This document shows positions 17,858 to 25,730 of a stretch of DNA of 64,000 nt, in pieces. Numbering within the stretch: position 1 is the first letter of the stretch; the number at the start of each line of letters is the position of its first letter. The notes under the pieces are model-generated. The model saw only the letters and a program-made list of their open reading frames with translations. It had not been told where the DNA came from and made no database searches. The translations under genes were made by a program, and so were the position numbers. The stretch is from JAYREN01 sp963663375 (GTDB taxonomy: Bacteria > Acidobacteriota > Holophagae > Holophagales > Holophagaceae), in assembly GCA_963663375.1 (NCBI GenBank), contig OY760195.1, positions 1,922,001 through 1,986,000 of the forward strand, read 5' to 3'.

Positions 17858-18178
17858 CTACACGCAGCCGTCGGGCTTGGGCAGGCCCGCCAGCTTGCAG
17901 GCCCCCTTGGCGGGTCCGCTGGGGAAGAGATCATAGATGCGCTTGAGGGGAACGCCCGTAGTCTTGCAGATGGAGCGCACCATGGGCGCCGCCTGGTGTT
18001 CCTGGAAGTGCTGACGAATGAAGCGGATCACCGCCCAGTGGTCCTCGCTCAACTCCGCCAGGTTCTCTTCCTTCTGGGCCAGCACCAGGGCGAGCTCCTC
18101 GCTCCAGGCACCCGGGTCCACCAGGAAGCCTTCCTCGTTCAGTTCAATCTGGGTCCCATTGAATTCAAGGGCAGCCAT
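17858..18178 (-). CDS. dsrC: DsrC/TusE-family sulfur relay protein
   Basis: The 106-residue protein is homologous throughout to DsrC: N-terminal LNEEGFLVDPGAWSEELA, central LSEDHWAVIRFIRQHFQEH, and the flexible arm GACKLAGLPKPDGCV that keeps both conserved cysteines (ten residues apart, the last being penultimate). Two cysteines mark true DsrC, able to form the intramolecular disulfide or trisulfide, rather than plain TusE. It heads the three-gene unit dsrC-dsrM-like-dsrK-like. No dsrA or dsrB is in the window. Confidence 0.93.
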   Translation of the reverse strand: MAALEFNGTQIELNEEGFLVDPGAWSEELALVLAQKEENLAELSEDHWAVIRFIRQHFQEHQAAPMVRSICKTTGVPLKRIYDLFPSGPAKGACKLAGLPKPDGCV

Positions 18179-18228
18179 GGCGCCTCCGGCAGAATGGAGA
18201 GGGAAGTCCCACAGGGGATCATTCAGAT

Positions 18229-18296
18229 TGCATATGCAGAATAATATTCCGTTATGCAGCACCGAAGAGCATAGTCCACTCGGCTTTGTTTCGCAA
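18229..18296 (-). promoter_or_regulatory. Promoter and palindromes upstream of dsrC
   Basis: Reading leftward, TTGCGA (18291-18296) and TATGCT (18268-18273) are 17 bases apart, a good sigma-70-like pair. Between this and the gene lie the 10-bp palindrome TGCATATGCA (18229-18238) and GAATAATATTC (18238-18248), in an otherwise unusually AT-rich stretch. These could bind a regulator in the 5' leader. The regulator is unknown. Confidence 0.45.
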
Positions 18297-18412
18297 TATC
18301 TTCTTATTTCTGACGGCTAACGCAGGCCCCAGGGGCCCTTGGGGAGAATCCGCCACCCCGGAATATGTATGTTCACCCCATTCGGGTTTCCCGGGGAGCC
18401 GGGAATGAACGT

Positions 18413-19030
18413 TCAGCCTTCCCTTTCGCCCACCATCAGGAATACCGGGAATTCCCGGATTCCTGCGGGAGTCTGCCGCAGCACCACACAGGGCCTGGTG
18501 AACCGGATATACCCGAAGCCAGCCTCCTGCATCTTCCGGGTCAGGGCTTCGCGATCAAAACCCCTGTGGCCGTCAAAATCCGGCCCGTGGAAGGAGCCGT
18601 CCTCGAGGTCCAGGTCCGCAATGCAGAGTGCGCCCCCGTCCCGCAGCAAGGCATGGAACCGCGCCAGGATCGCGGCGATATCCGGGATGTGATGCAAGGT
18701 CATCAGCGTGCAGATCAGATCGAAGCGGAGCTCCGGGAGCGGCCCCACGCTCAGATCCAAGGCCAGCGAGGTCACGTTGCGAGCGCCGCAGGCAGCAATT
18801 TTTTCTTCGAGTACCTGCAGCATGCCCCGGGAGGTGTCCGCCAGGGTGAGGTGCGCCACATGGGGCTGCAGCACGAAGCCCAGCAGACCCGTGCCGCATC
18901 CATATTCGAGGACTTCCCGGTCGGCCAGGGAGCCCACCGCACCTCGGATGGCCTCGGCCACGCGCTGGGCCCGGTCCACCTTGGCGGGATCCGCATCCCA
19001 GGTGCGCGCTTTCTCATCGAACTCATTCAT
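18413..19030 (-). CDS. Class I SAM-dependent methyltransferase
   Basis: The 205-residue protein has motif I LEYGCGTGLLGFVL near residue 42, a TLADTSRGML motif II, and TLMTLHHIPDIAAIL then LLRDGGALCIADLDLEDGS, the layout of UbiE/Methyltransf_11 enzymes. The substrate cannot be told. ATG 19030 is chosen because AGAGG lies seven bases upstream; ATG 19036 would be too close to it. It follows the DUF3187 gene closely and may share its transcript. Confidence 0.85.
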   Translation of the reverse strand: MNEFDEKARTWDADPAKVDRAQRVAEAIRGAVGSLADREVLEYGCGTGLLGFVLQPHVAHLTLADTSRGMLQVLEEKIAACGARNVTSLALDLSVGPLPELRFDLICTLMTLHHIPDIAAILARFHALLRDGGALCIADLDLEDGSFHGPDFDGHRGFDREALTRKMQEAGFGYIRFTRPCVVLRQTPAGIREFPVFLMVGEREG

Positions 19031-19062
19031 GGTCATGCCTCTCTCTGATTCTTCCAGCGGGT

Positions 19063-20154
19063 TCAAAAGGCAGCCGTCAGGCTGAGGCCCAGCCCCATGT
19101 CGGCCGTGTTCTCGTTGTGGGTGATGTTATTGAGGTAGCGGAAGGTCAGGGTGGCGTTCTTCCAGACGGGCCAGTGGAAACCCAGATCGTGCTGGAGGCT
19201 GCCCCGATCCAGTTTCTGGTAGAGCTGGGGCTGCAGGTACCCGCTCTGCGCATAGAGCTGAAGGAAGGGCCGGAAGCGCGGCCATCGGCGGTATTCCCAG
19301 GTTCCGTGGGCGCCCCAACCGTTGCGCATGCCCCCGAATGCGAGCTGATTGTAGGGCGTGCTTCCCGGGGGTCGCCCCACGTAGGCGCCCCCGAAATAGA
19401 ACACGTGCCGAGGCGCAGGCTGCCAGCGCCCCGTCAACCCCAGGGAATGATCCCAACCGGAGCGATAAATATCGTAGGTGGTCGTCGTCGGCGGTTTGAG
19501 AGTGAACTGCGCCGAAAGGGACCAGGTGGGACTCTCCAAGAATCGATGCACCACGCCGAGGAGCGAATCCTGGGTCTTGCCGCGAATGGTCTGGTCGCTG
19601 TAGAAATCCAGGTTGCCCCGGGTCATCACCACCAGCGTCAGACGATTCTTGGCGATCCGATCCCGTCCAAACTGCTCGAATCCAAGGGAATGGAAACCCT
19701 CGATGACGTTGTCCAGGTAGCCACCTCCGTGGCTCTGGAAGGGAAGCTCCGCCCAGAGATCCGTATTCGCGGTCAGCCCGTATCGCACCCGCAGCGTGGT
19801 GCGGCTGATCTCCTCGTCGAAGAAGAAGATCACGGGCACCGCGGCGTAATCCGCGGCATGGGCCAGCACGAACTCCCGAGTGAGGGTCACTCGCCCCTGG
19901 GCATCCCGGGGCGCTTGGGTCTTGAATACATCCGAGAATTCAAAGGTATTGGCCCGAATGGTATCCAAGGCCACCCGCCACCGGCCTTGGCCCACCGGAG
20001 TCGGGTCCACCGGCTGATAGGCCAGGGTGGGCAGGTAGAGGGGAAACATCTCCCGCGTGGGAATGGGCCCCATCTCCATGGGCTCCTGGGCCACCAACCG
20101 TGGCGCCAGCAGCGCCGCGAGCACCCCGCGCCCAACCCTTTGTGTCCACTCCAT
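19063..20154 (-). CDS. DUF3187-like outer-membrane beta-barrel protein
   Basis: The 363-residue protein has an N-terminal signal peptide (VLAALLAPRLVAQ) and then alternating amphipathic strands typical of a barrel. Examples are VRYGLTANTDLWAELPFQ and LTFRYLNNITHNENTADMG, and it ends in the outer-membrane signature LSLTAAF with terminal Phe. The opening GPIPTREMFPLYLPTL followed by a long barrel fits DUF3187. Function is unknown; a porin or passive channel is possible. It lies 25 bases after the rhodanese gene on the same strand. Confidence 0.75.
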   Translation of the reverse strand: MEWTQRVGRGVLAALLAPRLVAQEPMEMGPIPTREMFPLYLPTLAYQPVDPTPVGQGRWRVALDTIRANTFEFSDVFKTQAPRDAQGRVTLTREFVLAHAADYAAVPVIFFFDEEISRTTLRVRYGLTANTDLWAELPFQSHGGGYLDNVIEGFHSLGFEQFGRDRIAKNRLTLVVMTRGNLDFYSDQTIRGKTQDSLLGVVHRFLESPTWSLSAQFTLKPPTTTTYDIYRSGWDHSLGLTGRWQPAPRHVFYFGGAYVGRPPGSTPYNQLAFGGMRNGWGAHGTWEYRRWPRFRPFLQLYAQSGYLQPQLYQKLDRGSLQHDLGFHWPVWKNATLTFRYLNNITHNENTADMGLGLSLTAAF

Positions 20155-20178
20155 GGTGCTTCGCCGTTCTCCGAAAGG

Positions 20179-20538
20179 TCAGAGCACCCGCTGCCAGGGG
20201 CCTGCGTTGTACACCTCGACATACCCAGCCTGCTTCAAGAACCGCTGGGCGTAGGCGCTGCGACTTCCAGACGCGCAGCAGAGAATGATGGGTTTGGCCT
20301 TGGTCAATTCCCCCATCCGCTGGGGCAGCTGGTCCAAGGGGATGTTCAGGCTGCCAGGGGCTGAAGCCTGAGCGAATTCACCCGAGGTTCGCACATCCAC
20401 GATTAGGGCCCCCTTGGCCTTGAGTTCGTTCATTTCATCCACGCGAATGCCTCCCCTCACCAGGAGTAGGATGCGCCGGAGCACGAAGAGTGCCGCGAAG
20501 GCGACAACAACATAGAGGATGAGACGGAAGGGATTCAT
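20179..20538 (-). CDS. Membrane-anchored rhodanese
   Basis: The 119-residue protein has one N-terminal membrane helix (LILYVVVAFAALFVLRRILLL) followed by a single rhodanese domain with ALIVDVRTSGEFAQAS and the intact catalytic loop LCCASGSRSA, so sulfurtransferase activity is plausible, in contrast to the ars-operon rhodanese. It starts 8 bases after the ArsR-type regulator stop, so the two form an operon. It probably handles sulfane sulfur or thiol stress near the membrane. Confidence 0.88.
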   Translation of the reverse strand: MNPFRLILYVVVAFAALFVLRRILLLVRGGIRVDEMNELKAKGALIVDVRTSGEFAQASAPGSLNIPLDQLPQRMGELTKAKPIILCCASGSRSAYAQRFLKQAGYVEVYNAGPWQRVL

Positions 20539-20546
20539 CTGCAGGC

Positions 20547-20879
20547 TCAGGTCAGCGCTTGATAGGAGGCCTTGGCCCGCTCGCTGACATGGCCGCACAC
20601 CAGTTCACAGAGATCCGCCACCAGGGGCAGGACGGGCCGGAAGAACACCGTGTTCCCCTCGGGACTTCGCGTGACGAGCCCCACCCGCACCAGGCAGGCC
20701 AGGTGCTTGCTCGCGTTGGCCTGGGAGAGGCCCGCTACCTCGGCAACGCCCCCCTGACTCAGGGGCTCCTTGGACTCCAGCAGCGCCCGCAGGATCTTCA
20801 ACCGCGAGGCATCCCCCATGGCGTCGAAGAGACAACTCACTTCATCGATCATCGCGTCGCTGGCCAGGAATGGTTTCAT
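20547..20879 (-). CDS. ArsR-family transcriptional regulator
   Basis: The 110-residue winged-helix protein has DAMGDASRLKILRALLE at the first helices and the HTH GLSQANASKHLACLVRVGLV. Two cysteines, in SCLFDAM and HLACL, plus one in ELVCGH, could sense thiols; this pairing with a rhodanese gene resembles BigR/SqrR-type sulfide sensors. That regulatory role is inferred from context. A perfect -35 hexamer TTGACA lies at 20920-20925 with AT-rich sequence downstream, but no well-spaced -10 is obvious. Confidence 0.85.
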   Translation of the reverse strand: MKPFLASDAMIDEVSCLFDAMGDASRLKILRALLESKEPLSQGGVAEVAGLSQANASKHLACLVRVGLVTRSPEGNTVFFRPVLPLVADLCELVCGHVSERAKASYQALT

Positions 20880-20978
20880 TTCTACTCCACAACCAAACGG
20901 TAATATTCCAAGCCGGTATTGTCAATGCCCAAGCTGTGACCAAGGGGCCTTTCGTTAAACTCCTCCCCAGGAGTACCC

Positions 20979-21503
20979 ATGCCCACCCTAGAGGAACGCG
21001 CCAAAGCCATCCGCCTGGTCTGCACGGACGTGGACGGGGTGCTCACCAACGGCCTGTTGCACGTTGGTCTCGAGGGCACCCACACCAAGGCCTTTCATGT
21101 GCGGGATGGCGCGGCCACGGTCTACCTGCAGCGCTGCGGCATCAAGGTGGCCTTCATCTCCGGCCTGGACAGCCCCTCCACCTGGGCCCGGGCCAAGCAT
21201 CTGGGCGTGGAGGACTGCTTCGCGGGCAACCTGGAAAAGGGCCCGGTTCTGGAACAGCTCTGCGCGAAGTACGGCCTCGCCCCCGAGCAGGTGGCCCACC
21301 TGGGCGATGATCTACCGGACCTGCCCATCCTGCGCCGGGTGGGCCTCGCCTGCTGCCCCGAGGATGCCGTGGCCGAAGTGAAACAGGTCTGCCACCTGAT
21401 CGTGCCCGTGCGCGGCGGTCAGGGCGTACTGCGCCCCGTGGCCGAATTGATCCTGAAGACCCAGAATCTCTGGGACAGTGTCGTAGATAAATACCGGGAG
21501 TGA
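20979..21503 (+). CDS. kdsC: 3-deoxy-D-manno-octulosonate 8-phosphate phosphatase
   Basis: This 174-residue HAD phosphatase has CTDVDGVLTNG (motif I, catalytic Asp pair), FISGLDS (motif II) and HLGDDLPDLPIL (motif IV). It belongs to the cap-less C0 YrbI group, which releases phosphate from KDO-8-P for lipopolysaccharide core. The length is usual (about 170-185). It precedes a small outer-membrane protein gene and lies near lpxB, consistent with an envelope gene group. Confidence 0.9.
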   Translation: MPTLEERAKAIRLVCTDVDGVLTNGLLHVGLEGTHTKAFHVRDGAATVYLQRCGIKVAFISGLDSPSTWARAKHLGVEDCFAGNLEKGPVLEQLCAKYGLAPEQVAHLGDDLPDLPILRRVGLACCPEDAVAEVKQVCHLIVPVRGGQGVLRPVAELILKTQNLWDSVVDKYRE

Positions 21504-21508
21504 CCTTC

Positions 21509-22066
21509 ATGCGCCTGCGCCCCGCCCTGCTCTCTCTCCTCCTCGCCCTTCCCATGACTGCCCAGGTGCTGGAACCCAGCATGCTGGGCATTCAGGGGCG
21601 CATCAGCATCCCCGAGGGCAGCATGCGCGACGCCCTGGGTGGCCTGCGAATTCCCGGCTTCGGTGCGAGCCTCTTTGCCGAGCTGGACCTGGGAGACAGC
21701 CTGCACGGACGCGCCAACCTCGGCGCCGACCTCTGGCCCCAGGGCAAAGGCAACCTGAGCAGCGAAGATCGCCAGATCCAGGCCTTCCATCTGGGCGGCG
21801 AAGTGCTCTACTTCCTCCGGGATGAGGGCGAAAAGGAACTGCGCGGCCCTTACGTAACCGTCGGCCTGGCGGGCTACGCCTGGTCCCTGGGCAAGGATGT
21901 GAGTGCGAACGGACAGAAGCGCCGCGTGCTTCACGCCGCCGCCACCCTCGGCCTCGGCTGGCGCCTCGCCCGCCACCTGGATGCCGAGGTGAAGGTGCTC
22001 GCCGGGAAGATCGACCCCGGCGTGGATGCCATGGCGCTGATGGCGGCGCTCAACTATCGATTCTGA
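21509..22066 (+). CDS. Small outer-membrane beta-barrel protein
   Basis: The 185-residue protein has a signal peptide (LRPALLSLLLALPMTAQ) and a predicted eight-stranded barrel ending in AALNYRF, a C-terminal Phe outer-membrane signature. Internal strands such as GASLFAELDLGDSLHG and RANLGADLWPQG alternate in hydrophobicity. ATG 21509 is preferred because GGGAG at 21496-21500 is properly spaced; a GTG at 21500 lies within it. The stop overlaps the convergent lpxB stop by 13 bases. Confidence 0.72.
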   Translation: MRLRPALLSLLLALPMTAQVLEPSMLGIQGRISIPEGSMRDALGGLRIPGFGASLFAELDLGDSLHGRANLGADLWPQGKGNLSSEDRQIQAFHLGGEVLYFLRDEGEKELRGPYVTVGLAGYAWSLGKDVSANGQKRRVLHAAATLGLGWRLARHLDAEVKVLAGKIDPGVDAMALMAALNYRF

Positions 22067-23205
22067 GAACCCTGATTCAGCTTCGCCAGCAGATGCTCGG
22101 CCACACGTTCCGCAGCGCCTGGTTGGCCGAGGTGGGCGCGCACTTCCGCCAGATCCTTGCGGATCATTGAGGCGTTCGCAGGATCCAGGAGCTTGGACAG
22201 TTCCTGTCCAAGGCGCTGAGGGTTGACCTCGCCCTGGAGGAGTTCCGGCGCGATTTGGCGGCCCGCCACCACGTTGGCCAGGCCGAAGAAGGGCACCTTC
22301 ACGAAGCGGCGGGCCAGCGCCAGCGTCAGGGGGCTCATGCGGTAGAGGATGGCGAAGGGCGTGCCCAGGAGGGCCGTCTCCAGAGTGGCTGTGCCGGAGC
22401 ACACCAGGGCAGCATCGGCATAGGCCCGGGGCGCGTAGTTCTGGTCTTTCACCAGAACGATGGGGGCGCCCTCCAGGAAACCTTCGACGAAGGCTCTTTC
22501 CAGGGTGGGGGCCACCGGCAGCACCCACTGGACTTCGCGATGAGCGGGATCTCCGCGCCAGGCCTTGGCCAACTGGGCGAGGGGCGGCACCAGGCGCTGG
22601 ATCTCCTCCCGGCGGCTGCCCGGCAGCAGGGCCACCAGCGGGCGCTGGGGATCCAGCCCTGTTGCATGGAAGAACGTCTCACGGTCCACCTCGGGCCGCA
22701 CGGTCTCCACCAGGGGATTGCCCACCCAGAGGGCCTCCACGGGAAGTCCCTGGAAGAGCCGGGGCTCAAAGTCGAAGAGGCAGTACAGCGCATCGAAGAG
22801 ACGGCCCATCACGGGAATGCGTCCCGCCTTCCAGGCCCAGACCTGGGGGCAGACGTACTGGTGCAGCCGCACCGAGGGCAGGGCCTTCCGCAGGGACTTG
22901 GCCAGGCTCAGGTTGAAGCTCTGGTAGTCGATGAGCAGGGCCGCATCGATTTTTTCTTCGACCGCCACCCGCAGGATTTCCTTCTTCAGGGCCAGCAGTT
23001 TGGGAATATGGCGCAGCACTTCCACGAAGCCCACCACGCCCAGTTCGCCCACATCCGCCAGCTTGCGATCCAGGTACGGCGTCATGCCCGCACCGCCCAC
23101 GCCGATGATGCGCAGCCCCGGCTCCCGGGCCTTCAGCTCCCGCAGAAGCTCGGCGCCATGGAGATCGCCACTGGCCTCACCGGCCACCACCAGGAGCGTT
23201 GTCAC
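22054..23205 (-). CDS. lpxB: Lipid-A-disaccharide synthase
   Basis: This 383-residue GT-B glycosyltransferase condenses UDP-2,3-diacylglucosamine with lipid X. It starts TTLLVVAGEASGDLHGAELL, a hallmark of LpxB, and has YVCPQVWAWKAGR, GNPLVETV, LLPGSRREEIQRL, and VCSGTATLETALLGTPF in the nucleotide-binding half. GTG 23205 overlaps the stop of the upstream gene (GTGA), so the two are coupled. It is a peripheral inner-membrane enzyme. Confidence 0.94.
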   Translation of the reverse strand: MTTLLVVAGEASGDLHGAELLRELKAREPGLRIIGVGGAGMTPYLDRKLADVGELGVVGFVEVLRHIPKLLALKKEILRVAVEEKIDAALLIDYQSFNLSLAKSLRKALPSVRLHQYVCPQVWAWKAGRIPVMGRLFDALYCLFDFEPRLFQGLPVEALWVGNPLVETVRPEVDRETFFHATGLDPQRPLVALLPGSRREEIQRLVPPLAQLAKAWRGDPAHREVQWVLPVAPTLERAFVEGFLEGAPIVLVKDQNYAPRAYADAALVCSGTATLETALLGTPFAILYRMSPLTLALARRFVKVPFFGLANVVAGRQIAPELLQGEVNPQRLGQELSKLLDPANASMIRKDLAEVRAHLGQPGAAERVAEHLLAKLNQGSQNR

Positions 23206-23822
23206 GGGGTCACCTCGGGGAAGTAGATCATGGGGTGGGCGGCCTCGAGCCGCCCTATCGCACGCATCGTGGTTTCGGGGCTGGAAGCCGGAACGGCCAC
23301 GTTCCAACGGTAGCCCAGGCGACGGAGCCCTGCGAAGTCATCGCCTTCTTCCCCTACGGCGCAGAAGAGGCGGTCCGAAAGGATTTCCAGATCGGCCCCC
23401 ACACCCGCATCCCAGCAATAGCCCACGGCGTCGCAGTTCATTTCCTTGAGCAGGGTCACCAGGGCTGGACCCGCACCGGGGGCCGGGCGCAGCGCGAGCT
23501 TGACGCCACGACCCTGCAGCGCCTCCAGCAGAGCCTCCAGGGCTCCCAGGAAATGGGCCGATTCCGCCCGGTTCCCGGGCGCTCCGGTGGGAAGGATCAG
23601 AAAATCGACACCCAGGGGAGCGCGCAGGGCCTCGCAGGCCTCCACCACCCGCGACTCCCCCCAGGGACGGGCCGGCAAGTGCAGGGCGTGGATGCCGAGC
23701 CCTTCCCTAACGGCCTTCGCCCAGCCGGGATGCAGGCTGCCCTCCCAGGAGAGTTCCAGGTTGCGGAAGGGAATCCAGGGCGCCGGATCTTGATGAGCGG
23801 ACAAAAGAGGGAGAAAGCGCAT
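23202..23822 (-). CDS. TIM-barrel-like protein coupled to lpxB
   Basis: The 206-residue soluble protein has alternating beta-alpha character. Strands such as LGIHALHLPARPW, VDFLILPTGAPG, VKLALRPAPG and CDAVGYCWDAG resemble sugar-phosphate isomerase/epimerase (AP endonuclease 2) barrels, but metal ligands are not all evident and it is shorter than usual (about 270). Its stop overlaps the lpxB start by four bases. Function is unknown; the coupling suggests an envelope or sugar role. Confidence 0.6.
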   Translation of the reverse strand: MRFLPLLSAHQDPAPWIPFRNLELSWEGSLHPGWAKAVREGLGIHALHLPARPWGESRVVEACEALRAPLGVDFLILPTGAPGNRAESAHFLGALEALLEALQGRGVKLALRPAPGAGPALVTLLKEMNCDAVGYCWDAGVGADLEILSDRLFCAVGEEGDDFAGLRRLGYRWNVAVPASSPETTMRAIGRLEAAHPMIYFPEVTP

Positions 23823-23854
23823 CCAATGATTATGATGGAGCGCCGGAGGGCCGC

Positions 23855-24217
23855 ATGACTCACGTTTTCACCCTGGAGGAGGCCCGCCACCTGATGCCCC
23901 AGGTGAAGGCCATTACCAAGCCCGTTTTCGATCTGGCCGCCAGCCTTAGCCAGGAACTCCACGACATGGAGGAGCAGCGCAACGAGGATCGGGCCGAGGA
24001 ACTCCGTGAGCGCCTTCAGGTGCTTGTCACCACCTGGGCCGAGGCCATCCGTGATCTCGGTCCCGAGGTAAAGGGGCTCTGGCTCGTGGATTTCGACTCG
24101 GGCGATGGCTACTGGTGCTGGTCTTTCCCCGAAGAGGATCTAGGCCACTGGCATAGCTACGAGGAGGGCTTCAACGCCCGGGTGGGCGTGGAGCACCGCC
24201 CCACCCCCCAGGGATGA
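23855..24217 (+). CDS. DUF2203 family protein
   Basis: The 120-residue protein starts FTLEEARHLMPQVK, has a helical middle (LHDMEEQRNEDRAEELRERL), and ends with the DUF2203 core GLWLVDFDSGDGYWCWSFPE followed by WHSYEEGFNARV. The function of the family is unknown. ATG 23855 is divergent from the TIM-like gene. Its stop overlaps the start of the next gene (ATGA), so both are expressed together. Confidence 0.85.
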   Translation: MTHVFTLEEARHLMPQVKAITKPVFDLAASLSQELHDMEEQRNEDRAEELRERLQVLVTTWAEAIRDLGPEVKGLWLVDFDSGDGYWCWSFPEEDLGHWHSYEEGFNARVGVEHRPTPQG

Positions 24218-24633
24218 TCCCGGCGGCACCGCTCCCCTTTCGCGAGGCCGTGCTGGCGCTGGTCGCTCGCATTCCCCGAAGTTGCCTGGCAAGTTATGGG
24301 CAGATCGCCCTGATGGCCGGGTTTCCCCGCCGCCCCCGCCAGGTGGGCATGGTGCTGAAGGGCCTGCCCGAAAGCACGGAACTGCCCTGGCATCGGGTGG
24401 TCAATGCCCATGGCTACGTGCCCAGCAAGGGCCGATGGTGGGGCGCGCAACTGCAGATTGCCCGCCTCCGCGCCGAGGGGATCGCCGTGGATGAACTGGG
24501 CAACCTGGACCTGGAGCGGTACCGCTGGGATGGGGCCGGGGGTTCTCATCCACCCATTCCCCCACCGAGAGGCACCGATGGGACGGAGCCTACCCACAAC
24601 CCGCCGGAAAAGGGGCCTGCCCGCCGCCGGTGA
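24214..24633 (+). CDS. Alkyltransferase-like (ATL) DNA repair protein
   Basis: The 139-residue protein is homologous to the C-terminal domain of O6-methylguanine-DNA methyltransferase. It has IPRSCLASYGQIALMAG (the HTH), RQVGMVLKGLP, and LPWHRVVNAHGYV, where the active-site PCHRV is PWHRV. The Cys-to-Trp change defines ATL proteins, which bind O6-alkylguanine without dealkylating it and hand it to nucleotide-excision repair. The last 30 residues are low-complexity Pro/Arg rich. The start overlaps the DUF2203 stop. Confidence 0.88.
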   Translation: MIPAAPLPFREAVLALVARIPRSCLASYGQIALMAGFPRRPRQVGMVLKGLPESTELPWHRVVNAHGYVPSKGRWWGAQLQIARLRAEGIAVDELGNLDLERYRWDGAGGSHPPIPPPRGTDGTEPTHNPPEKGPARRR

Positions 24634-24692
24634 GGCGAGACTTGAGGTGCACCCGGAACCGCCGCTTCCGCCCTCAACCACGGACCCAGCCC

Positions 24693-25730
24693 ATGCTCTT
24701 CCTCGACGCCCTGAAGGCCTGCCGCGCCCGGCTTCATAAACCAGCGCACTGGCTTCTCGTGCTGGCCCTTCCGGCCCTCATGGTACCCATCCTGTTCTTC
24801 GCCCTGCGTCAGGTGACGGTGCGGGGGATTCTCCAGTTCCTCAGCCTCCAGGCCATCTGGACCCTCGGCGTCTTCCTCGCGGCGCTGCCCTGGCAGTGGC
24901 ATGGCCAGGGGCGGCCCGGGTGGGCCTGGGTGCGAGGACTTCTGCAAGCCCTGGTGCTCTTCGGGGGGCTGGCGACCCTTGCAGGTTTGGTACTCGTCGC
25001 CCTGAGCGCCAAGAGTGGCGCCTTCGCCGCACGCTGGGCAGGGATCGGAACAGGATTGATGGTGCCCTTCCTTGCCCTCCTCGTTCCCGTTGGACTGGTG
25101 GGCTCTCGCATCGAACGCATGGACGCCGAGGCGGAGGCCGCCCGCGCCAAGGCCAGGGAGGCCCAGTGGATGAGCCACCGCGGCGCCTTCAGCCCCCATC
25201 TCCTCTTCCGCAACCTGAACCACCTGGCGGACATGGCCCCCGGCGAATCGCGCCGGGCGGAAAAGGGGCTCCTCGATCTGGCGGCCCTCTACCGACAGTG
25301 GCTAATCGAGGCCGAGAAACCGCTGATTCCCTTTTCGGCGGAACGGGAAATCACGGAGAGCTACCTGGCCCTGGAGCGCAGCCAGTGGGGTGAGCGTCTC
25401 CGTACGCGTTGGGTCCTCGACCCCACCCTCGATGCCCGGCCCGTTCCGCCGCTGCTGTTCCTGCCCCTGCTGGAGGACACGCTCTCGGATTGCCGGGGTG
25501 AGGACACCCTGTCCCTGGAGTTCCGCGCCGTCCTGGAGGCGGCGGATCTCATCCTGAGCCTTCAGGTACGCGGACGATCGACTCTCCCGGGAGAACAGCC
25601 CCTCGCCCAGATTCGACAGCGCCTGCGGGCCGTCTTCGATCACGGCAGTGATGTCACGGTCGAAGCCTGCCCCAACGGTTGGGATGCCCGCTTCCGGGTG
25701 CCATCCTTGAGTCAGGGAGCCCACTCATGA
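24693..25730 (+). CDS. LytS-type membrane protein with degenerate kinase domain
   Basis: The 345-residue protein has four hydrophobic segments (about 18-125), a helical linker (AEAEAARAKAREAQWMSH), then a His_kinase-like part with FSPHLLFRNLNHLADMAP. The expected ATPase N-box reads LLEDTLSDC instead of LVENALKH, and no G-boxes are visible, so ATP binding is doubtful. It precedes an intact paralogue with a four-base overlap. It probably acts as a regulatory or heterodimer partner. Confidence 0.8.
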   Translation: MLFLDALKACRARLHKPAHWLLVLALPALMVPILFFALRQVTVRGILQFLSLQAIWTLGVFLAALPWQWHGQGRPGWAWVRGLLQALVLFGGLATLAGLVLVALSAKSGAFAARWAGIGTGLMVPFLALLVPVGLVGSRIERMDAEAEAARAKAREAQWMSHRGAFSPHLLFRNLNHLADMAPGESRRAEKGLLDLAALYRQWLIEAEKPLIPFSAEREITESYLALERSQWGERLRTRWVLDPTLDARPVPPLLFLPLLEDTLSDCRGEDTLSLEFRAVLEAADLILSLQVRGRSTLPGEQPLAQIRQRLRAVFDHGSDVTVEACPNGWDARFRVPSLSQGAHS

